12,929 bases of DNA from Willaertia magna (Eukaryota; Heterolobosea; Eutetramitea; Acrasida; Naegleriidae). The DNA is taken from the NCBI GenBank assembly GCA_902984215.1, contig CADWAF010000071.1:1-12929 (forward strand), in the 5' to 3' direction. The notes beneath the pieces are model-generated. The model was given only the letters and a program-made list of their open reading frames with translations. It did not search any database and was not told the origin of the DNA. Of this stretch, positions 7,478-12,929 are shown in pieces. The position numbers and the translations under genes are program-made. Position 1 is the stretch's first letter. Every line of letters starts with the position of its first letter.

Positions 7478-7490
7478 CGTCATCGTGACG
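7478..7490. promoter_or_regulatory. CGTCA-TCG-TGACG dyad upstream of the mutase gene
   Basis: Two TGACG half sites lie in inverted orientation with a 3-bp spacer, 31 bp before the mutase ATG. TGACG is a classic bZIP half site. The dyad may instead lie in the 5' UTR, where it would form a short hairpin. Confidence 0.3.
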
Positions 7491-7521
7491 AAAGAAAGTG
7501 AAAGCTTAAAGAAATTAAAAA

Positions 7522-9276
7522 ATGAATCATTCACTTTTAACTCAACTTTACCAACAAAACTTTTCAAAAGAAGATCAATTACCTAGAGTCCCATTGTCAT
7601 ATGGAACTGCAGGTTTCCGTATGAAAGCAGGTCCTTTATTAAATAGAATTGTATTTACAGTTGGATTATTATCATGTATTAGAGCTTTAAAAGTGAAACA
7701 ATCTGTTGGAATAATGATTACTGCTAGCCATAATCCTTCACAAGATAATGGTGTTAAGATTGTTGATCCTAATGGTGAAATGTTAGATAGATCATTTGAA
7801 GAGAAGGCTGTTACTTTAGCTAATTGTATCTTTTCGGAACAACCTGAACAATCTTTAATTGAAACTTGTGAATCTTTAATGAAAGAATTAAATATTGAAT
7901 TAAATCAAGAAAATAAATTATTATTGTGTATTCATATTGGAAGAGACACAAGAGATAGTAGTGATCATTTAGCAGAGATTTTAAAACAATCTATTTCTGT
8001 ATTTGAATCATTTAATATTATACCTGTAGATTATATTTATTTAATTACACCACAATTACATTATGCTGTCATGTTTTCAAATACTAGTGAAATTGTAAAT
8101 GAAATTCAAAAACATGCTAATCTAGATTTTGTAAGTGAAAAGAAAAAGAATGCCACAAATATTTGTACAAAATTAATTGAAAAATATTATTTAACTTTAG
8201 CTAATTCCTATAAAACATTAACAAATGATTATAATAAAGATAACAAAAGGAAGATTAATATAGATTGTGCCTATGGTGTTGGTGGTAAGAAAATTAAGCC
8301 ATTAGCTAAATTATTAGAAAATGAATTAGAATTTAATATAGTAAATGATTTAGAATCTGTTGATTTAGAAACAGCTAATAAACATTTAAATGAAAGATGT
8401 GGGGCAGAGTATGTTCAAAAACAAAAAGCAATACCATTAAATTGTGAAACTTTTAATTATTTAACAAGTATTGATGGTGATGCTGACCGTATTGTTTATT
8501 ATTATGTAGAAAATAATAATTTTAATTTATTAGATGGTGATAAAATAGCAACCTTAATTGTGAAATTTATTGGTGAATTATTAGAAAAAACTGGGTTGAG
8601 CAAAGAGTTGACAGTAGGTGTAGTTCAAACTGCTTATGCTAATGGAGCATCAACTTATTATTTAAGAGATATCTTAACATCAGAAAGAGTATTTTGTGTA
8701 CCAACTGGTGTGAAATATTTACATCACAAAGCAAAAGAATCTGACATTGGTGTTTATTTTGAAGCAAATGGTCATGGTACAGTTTTATTTAGTGACAAGG
8801 CATTACGTTTAATTAATGAATTAAAACAAAAAGAAGAAGGAAATAAGTCAATTAATCAATTACATGCCTTAACACAATTAATTAACCCAACAGTTGGTGA
8901 CGCATTTAGTGATTTATTAATTGTAGAAGCTATCTTACAAATATATGGATATTCTCATAAAGACTGGGATACAAAATTATACAAAGATTTACCTAGTGTC
9001 CAAAGTAAATTAAAAGTTAAAGATAGAACAATTATTAAGACATCTTGGGATGAGACAACTGTAATTTCACCTGAAGGGGTACAAAAACATATAGATGAGG
9101 CTGTTAAGAAAGTAAATAAGGGTAGGGCATTCATTAGACCAAGCGGAACAGAAGATGTAGTTAGAGTTTATGCTGAAGCAGAAACACAAGAAGAGGCAAA
9201 GAGATTAGCACTTGACTTATTACATATTATCTTTAATGACTTACAAGGCACTGAAAACCCACCAGCAACCCTTTAG
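7522..9276 (+). CDS. PGM3: Phosphoacetylglucosamine mutase (EC 5.4.2.3), 584 aa
   Basis: The enzyme interconverts GlcNAc-6-phosphate and GlcNAc-1-phosphate in the cytosolic hexosamine pathway, supplying UDP-GlcNAc for N-glycans, GPI anchors and wall polymers. It belongs to the alpha-D-phosphohexomutase superfamily. All four functional loops are visible: YGTAGFR (27-33) with catalytic phosphoserine loop TASHNPS (Ser69), metal loop DGDADR (318-323, Asp318/320/322), sugar-specificity loop FEANGHGT (413-420), and phosphate-binding loop RPSGTEDVVRVYAEAE (539-554). The TASHNP and EANGH forms point to the GlcNAc-specific branch rather than phosphoglucomutase. Human AGM1 is 542 residues; the extra length lies mainly in loops about 105-135 and 205-245. 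The gene has no intron, and the ATG at 7522 leads directly into the conserved start. Confidence 0.96.
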   Translation: MNHSLLTQLYQQNFSKEDQLPRVPLSYGTAGFRMKAGPLLNRIVFTVGLLSCIRALKVKQSVGIMITASHNPSQDNGVKIVDPNGEMLDRSFEEKAVTLANCIFSEQPEQSLIETCESLMKELNIELNQENKLLLCIHIGRDTRDSSDHLAEILKQSISVFESFNIIPVDYIYLITPQLHYAVMFSNTSEIVNEIQKHANLDFVSEKKKNATNICTKLIEKYYLTLANSYKTLTNDYNKDNKRKINIDCAYGVGGKKIKPLAKLLENELEFNIVNDLESVDLETANKHLNERCGAEYVQKQKAIPLNCETFNYLTSIDGDADRIVYYYVENNNFNLLDGDKIATLIVKFIGELLEKTGLSKELTVGVVQTAYANGASTYYLRDILTSERVFCVPTGVKYLHHKAKESDIGVYFEANGHGTVLFSDKALRLINELKQKEEGNKSINQLHALTQLINPTVGDAFSDLLIVEAILQIYGYSHKDWDTKLYKDLPSVQSKLKVKDRTIIKTSWDETTVISPEGVQKHIDEAVKKVNKGRAFIRPSGTEDVVRVYAEAETQEEAKRLALDLLHIIFNDLQGTENPPATL

Positions 9277-9495
9277 CTCGTTATATTCCAAATTTCTTCT
9301 ATCTTGTACTTTGTCAGCACACTTATCCACAATAAAAAAAGAAAACCTTCCTTGCTTAGAAACAAGTACAAATCCATTAGCTAAACTCATTTCAAGCAAA
9401 ATGGCTTTGATTGCAGAGATAAAAAAATTGAAGAAAGGCTGCGTTTCTGCTTTAAAAAATAATACGCCAACACAAAGTAAATACAATAATAAAGA
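9277..9495. other. Spacer between mutase and M49-like genes
   Basis: This 219-bp tandem spacer must hold the 3' end of the mutase transcript and the promoter of the next gene. Frames crossing it on both strands overlap the flanking genes and look like chance. An in-frame TAA at 9490-9492 just before the ATG supports the start of the next gene at 9496. Confidence 0.5.
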
Positions 9496-11568
9496 ATGTC
9501 CAGTAGACGATTGGAAGAAGATGACGATTTTGAATTACAGGAACAAGGAAGGGTTACTCACAATGAATCACATAATGATTTTAGTGAAAGTAGACCTAGT
9601 ATAGAGAGTGCAGATTTTCAACCACAAAAAAAAACAATTGGTGAAAAATTTATATCTACATTTAAATGTTTTAGTAATATAGGAGCATTAATAATAGTAC
9701 TTATAATCTTAATTGTTTTAGGAGCATTTGCTGCTTTTGCAGGTGTTCTTTTCACTAAAGAAAGAAGTTGTGGAGGTGTTAAAGAAAAGTGGTCTTTATT
9801 CTCTACAGTTTCTCTTGAACAAAATGCAGCAACATACGCTGATGTGAAATCAAAGTATTCATCTGTTATTGCTAAACTACAAAAAGCAGCAGATGTAATG
9901 AACGATATCTATTTATCTCAAGTGTGGAGTAAGAATTTAGAAGTAAGACATGAAATCTTAGTACCTGTTTGTAATGAAAAACCAAGGAGATTATTTGATG
10001 CAAACTTCGGACCTTGGTTAAGAGTAGGTGATGAAGCAAACTTTATTAAGGAAGAATTTTTAGCGGAAGAATTAGATTTTGAAATTCCAGAACATAAACC
10101 TCCTCAAGCTGGTTTCTATCCAAGTAATATGACAATTGATGCTTTTTATGATTGGTTAGATACTAAAGATGAAGTTACTAGAAAGAAGGCTTTGAGTCCT
10201 TATTCTCTTATCAAAGAAAAGACTGAAACAGTTGATAAACAAAAACAAATTGTTACTTATGTTAGTGAATATCATGAAGAATATAAATCTCAATTAACAA
10301 GTGCTTCAAATTATCTTAAAGATGCAGCAAACCTTTTAAAGGATGCTAGTGATGCTACATTAAAGAATTTCTTAGTAAAGAGAGCTGATGCTTTATTAAA
10401 TAGTAATTATGATGACAGTGATATTGCTTGGTTACAAGTTACTGATGAAAATTCTCCATTAGAAGTTACTATTGGTCCATATGAAACTTATGATGATGGT
10501 TTACTTGGTATTAAAGCATCCTTTGAAGCATTGATTGGTTATAGAGATGGTGATTCAAGTAAGAAATTAAAAACATTAGTTGATCATTTACAAGTTATTC
10601 AAAATAACTTACCGATTGAATCGGAATATAAGAATAGAACAGTAGGAAGTGGAAATACAATTAGAGTTATTAATGAAATTTATGCTGGAGGTATGGCTAA
10701 ATCACTCGTTAAGGCTGTTGCTTATAATTTACCTAATACTCCTCATATTATCGAAAATTACGGAGCTAAGAGAGTTATCTTAAAGAACGTTCAAAAGGCT
10801 AAGTTTATTAAAGTGTTACAACCTATTTCTAAAGTGGTTGTTGATGGTAGTCAACTTGAATTAGTTAACTTTGATGCTTTCTTCACTCATGTTGTTGCTC
10901 ATGAATTAATGCATGGTGTTGGTCCACAAACAGTTTATGAATCAAATACTCATTCAAAGACTGAAACTCCTATTCGTGAAGCTCTTGGAGGATATTATTC
11001 ACCATTAGAAGAGGCAAAGGCTGATGCTGGAGGTTTATGGATGTTAGGTTATTTAATTAATAACGATTTAGCTACTTTTGATTTTAATATTAAGAGTGCA
11101 GACACTCAAGCTCCTGCTTCCTTATTAGCAAAGAAATCCATCTATGTTACCTTCTTAGCAAGTATTTTCAGAAGTGTTCGTTTTGGTATTGATGATTCAC
11201 ATGCTAAATCAGCTGCTATCATCTTTAATTATTTAAGAGAAAAGGGTGGTGTCAGTTTAGAAAAGGAAGATTCTAAATCTAAGTTCTCTATTAATATGGC
11301 TTTCTTTGAGGATGCCGTCCAAGAGTTAACTGGAAAGATTATGACTATTCAAGCAACTGGTAATAGAAAAGAAGCTGAAAGCTTTTTAAAGACATATGCA
11401 GTTGAAAGTAGTGAAATTCAAGAAGTAAATAAGGAATTAAAGGAATTAGAGGAAAGTGGAACCCCAATACCTATTGATATTGTTATTCAAGATTCTAGTC
11501 CAACACCTCAATCATCAACTGTTACTTCATCCTATCGTTCTTTTCTTAACCATAACTTAGGTCTATAA
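9496..11568 (+). CDS. Membrane-anchored M49-like (DPP III-related) zinc peptidase, 690 aa
   Basis: The C-terminal half carries the zinc site HELMHGVGP (His469, Glu470, His473), followed about 32 residues on by EEAKADAGGLW (505-515), whose Glu supplies the third ligand. This pairing, with AKRVILKNVQKAKF (424-437) and IGPYETYDDGLLGIKASFEA (326-345), marks the M49/dipeptidyl peptidase III-like group, in the variant with HEXXH instead of classical HEXXGH. Unlike usual soluble DPP III enzymes, one strong hydrophobic span (about 63-86, ALIIVLIILIVLGAFAAFAG) follows a 60-residue acidic, hydrophilic N-terminus. A type II signal anchor with the enzyme outside or in the lumen fits best, and sequons at Asn211 and Asn380 agree, but charge around the span is similar on both sides, so topology is uncertain. 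No introns. The substrate is unknown. Confidence 0.85.
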   Translation: MSSRRLEEDDDFELQEQGRVTHNESHNDFSESRPSIESADFQPQKKTIGEKFISTFKCFSNIGALIIVLIILIVLGAFAAFAGVLFTKERSCGGVKEKWSLFSTVSLEQNAATYADVKSKYSSVIAKLQKAADVMNDIYLSQVWSKNLEVRHEILVPVCNEKPRRLFDANFGPWLRVGDEANFIKEEFLAEELDFEIPEHKPPQAGFYPSNMTIDAFYDWLDTKDEVTRKKALSPYSLIKEKTETVDKQKQIVTYVSEYHEEYKSQLTSASNYLKDAANLLKDASDATLKNFLVKRADALLNSNYDDSDIAWLQVTDENSPLEVTIGPYETYDDGLLGIKASFEALIGYRDGDSSKKLKTLVDHLQVIQNNLPIESEYKNRTVGSGNTIRVINEIYAGGMAKSLVKAVAYNLPNTPHIIENYGAKRVILKNVQKAKFIKVLQPISKVVVDGSQLELVNFDAFFTHVVAHELMHGVGPQTVYESNTHSKTETPIREALGGYYSPLEEAKADAGGLWMLGYLINNDLATFDFNIKSADTQAPASLLAKKSIYVTFLASIFRSVRFGIDDSHAKSAAIIFNYLREKGGVSLEKEDSKSKFSINMAFFEDAVQELTGKIMTIQATGNRKEAESFLKTYAVESSEIQEVNKELKELEESGTPIPIDIVIQDSSPTPQSSTVTSSYRSFLNHNLGL

Positions 11569-11709
11569 ATTATTAAATAAAATTATTTTTTCATGTACCT
11601 TGTTGTAATGGATTCATCATTAAAAAAGTACTGTCAATAATCATTTAAGGTGTTGACAACTTCTCCATCAGGCAATAATTAATTGGATTAAATTTTAATT
11701 AAAAAAAAT
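11569..11709. other. Spacer with possible poly(A) signal
   Basis: This short tandem spacer has AATAAA at 11576-11581, eight bases after the M49-like stop, which may be its poly(A) signal. A second half (about 11640-11709) leads into the WD40 gene and ends in an A-rich leader directly before the ATG. Confidence 0.45.
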
Positions 11710-12927
11710 ATGAGCAAAGTATTAACCTCTGAAGAAATCCAATCAAGATCAGTTGCCAGAAATTTAGGTGGTATTCGTGGTTGGCACTTTGGTAATAAAT
11801 ATGTAACGTTCGGTAGTAATGAAAGTGATGGAACAGTTTATGTGTATGATATGGGAAAGTTTGAAAATCCAAATGAAGCCATGTTCTTAATGGTTAGAAC
11901 ACCATTTAATGCCATTAAACCAACAAGTGTTTATTATGAAGAACAATATCAATTATTAATTGTTGGATATGAAAATAATTTAATTATAATTTTTGATAAA
12001 AGTGGAAATAAAAAAGCAACATTAAGAGGTCATCATTCACCTGTAACACAATTACAAGTATTAAAAACAAATCAAGATAATAATGATTGGAATGATAAAT
12101 CTACTATTCGTACTAAAGGTTCATTCCTTTTAATTAGTGGATCTATTGATGAATTAAAGAAAAATGATGTAGATCCTGTCATTTGGCAAATTGAAAAGTC
12201 AGATCACAATGAAACAATTTATACAAAAAAGATTACAAAATTAGATAATTGTCATCAAATGGGAATTACAAAAATTTTAATATCTAATATTTATGTAACA
12301 AGTTTAAATAAGGAAATACCTGTAATTATTTCATCAAGTTTAGACGGAACAGTTGTAATTTATTCAGTTGAAAACTTTACAAATAATTTTCAAGTTGACA
12401 AATTAACATTTAAATCTTTACAAAAATTTAATTGTGAAGGTGGAATTTCAGATTTTGTAATTGAACAAGGTGATTTTACAAAAACAGATTTATTAGATGA
12501 TATCTTATTAATTACAACCTATTCTGGAAATGTATACCTTTACAATCTATCAGATAACTTTACAAATAAATTAACATTAACAAAAGTACATAACAGTTGT
12601 GAAAGTTGTTTAATGGATGGTGAAAGAATGTTATTCTACACTGGAGGTGGTACAGATAGTTTATTAAAAGGATGGAATGCAATAGATGGTAAATTATTAT
12701 TTGAAATTGACATTGGTTTCATTACTTGTTTATCTCAATCACCTTATAAAATTGTATGTGGTACTCAAGAAGGTAAAATTGCAGTTTATGATAAGATTGA
12801 AGGTAATTTATTAGCTGATTTAGATCAAAAACATTCTGCTAGTGTTTCACATATTGAGTTTATGGGAAATCAAATTGTTTTAAGTGGAAGTGAAGATGGT
12901 ACTGTAAAGTTTCATATTTTGAAATAA
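11710..12927 (+). CDS. WD40 beta-propeller protein, 405 aa
   Basis: This complete intronless gene ends in TAA two bases before the window edge. Repeats typical of WD40 are seen from residue 21: a first blade ends SDGTVYVYDM (39-48); LRGHHSPVTQLQVL (105-118) opens a blade closing at DPVIWQI; then SSSLDGTVVIYSV (208-220), TTYSGNVYLYNL (269-280), GGTDSLLKGWNAIDGKLL (313-330), GTQEGKIAVYDKIEGNLL (351-368), and SASVSHIEFMGNQIVLSGSEDGTVKFHIL (376-404). This fits seven blades, with the last closed by the N-terminal strand. There is no extra catalytic, F-box or membrane domain, so it is probably a scaffold. I do not recognise the subfamily. Its conserved DGT/EGK-type strand turns are the main evidence. 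Confidence 0.85.
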   Translation: MSKVLTSEEIQSRSVARNLGGIRGWHFGNKYVTFGSNESDGTVYVYDMGKFENPNEAMFLMVRTPFNAIKPTSVYYEEQYQLLIVGYENNLIIIFDKSGNKKATLRGHHSPVTQLQVLKTNQDNNDWNDKSTIRTKGSFLLISGSIDELKKNDVDPVIWQIEKSDHNETIYTKKITKLDNCHQMGITKILISNIYVTSLNKEIPVIISSSLDGTVVIYSVENFTNNFQVDKLTFKSLQKFNCEGGISDFVIEQGDFTKTDLLDDILLITTYSGNVYLYNLSDNFTNKLTLTKVHNSCESCLMDGERMLFYTGGGTDSLLKGWNAIDGKLLFEIDIGFITCLSQSPYKIVCGTQEGKIAVYDKIEGNLLADLDQKHSASVSHIEFMGNQIVLSGSEDGTVKFHILK

Positions 12928-12929
12928 AT

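Larger units (their letters stand above)
6847..7521. promoter_or_regulatory. Divergent intergenic region between PPR and mutase genes
   Basis: This 675-bp spacer carries no credible gene. An 81-codon minus-strand frame at 6987-7232 is low-complexity and is rejected. It holds the promoters and leaders of both flanking genes, a perfect 18-bp inverted repeat, a 26-bp palindrome, and two short dyads near the mutase gene, each listed separately. Confidence 0.6.

Noticed and set aside
9241..9486. 81-codon minus-strand frame
   Set aside because: It is antisense to the mutase end and the spacer, with no domain or start context to support it.
9212..9604. 130-codon plus-strand frame
   Set aside because: It overlaps the end of the mutase gene and the start of the M49-like gene in another frame and shows no domain.
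1..12929. CRISPR arrays, rRNA genes, complete transposons or viral genes
   Set aside because: I looked for regularly spaced repeats, transposase or polymerase motifs and rRNA-like sequence and saw none.

Overview
The window looks like nuclear DNA from a small, AT-rich, compact protist genome. Genes are densely packed on both strands, short spliceosomal introns of 42-53 nt start with GTAAGT, and intergenic spacers are A/T-rich. Protein content (long intronless genes beside one intron-rich gene, a PPR protein, a eukaryotic-type phosphoacetylglucosamine mutase) is clearly eukaryotic. A heterolobosean amoeba such as Naegleria is my best guess, but this rests on overall style and not on a diagnostic marker.

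Layout. Positions 1-1063 are non-coding apart from a degenerate tRNA-like element on the minus strand (about 702-770). A two-exon minus-strand gene (1064-2376) encodes an unrecognised 422-residue protein. It shares a 191-bp divergent promoter with the main gene of interest, a seven-exon plus-strand gene (2568-5766). Manual splicing of that gene gives a 974-residue TPR-type protein that I identify as the meiotic crossover factor ZIP4/SPO22/TEX11. Next on the minus strand come a 50-residue very basic small ORF (5859-6011) and a 200-residue PPR protein (6244-6846). A 675-bp divergent intergenic region (6847-7521) carries a perfect 18-bp inverted repeat, a 26-bp palindrome and two ACGT/TGACG-type dyads. 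The right third holds three intronless plus-strand genes: phosphoacetylglucosamine mutase (7522-9276), a membrane-anchored M49-like zinc peptidase (9496-11568) and a WD40 beta-propeller protein (11710-12927).

The genes do not form a pathway. The ZIP4 homologue implies meiotic crossover machinery, PAGM supplies UDP-GlcNAc for glycans and GPI anchors, the PPR protein probably acts on organellar RNA, and the M49-like enzyme is a membrane-bound peptidase. The items most worth following are the spliced ZIP4 gene with its stop-free 42-nt intron, the mirror-image 18-bp element upstream of two divergent genes, and the membrane-tethered HEXXH peptidase.
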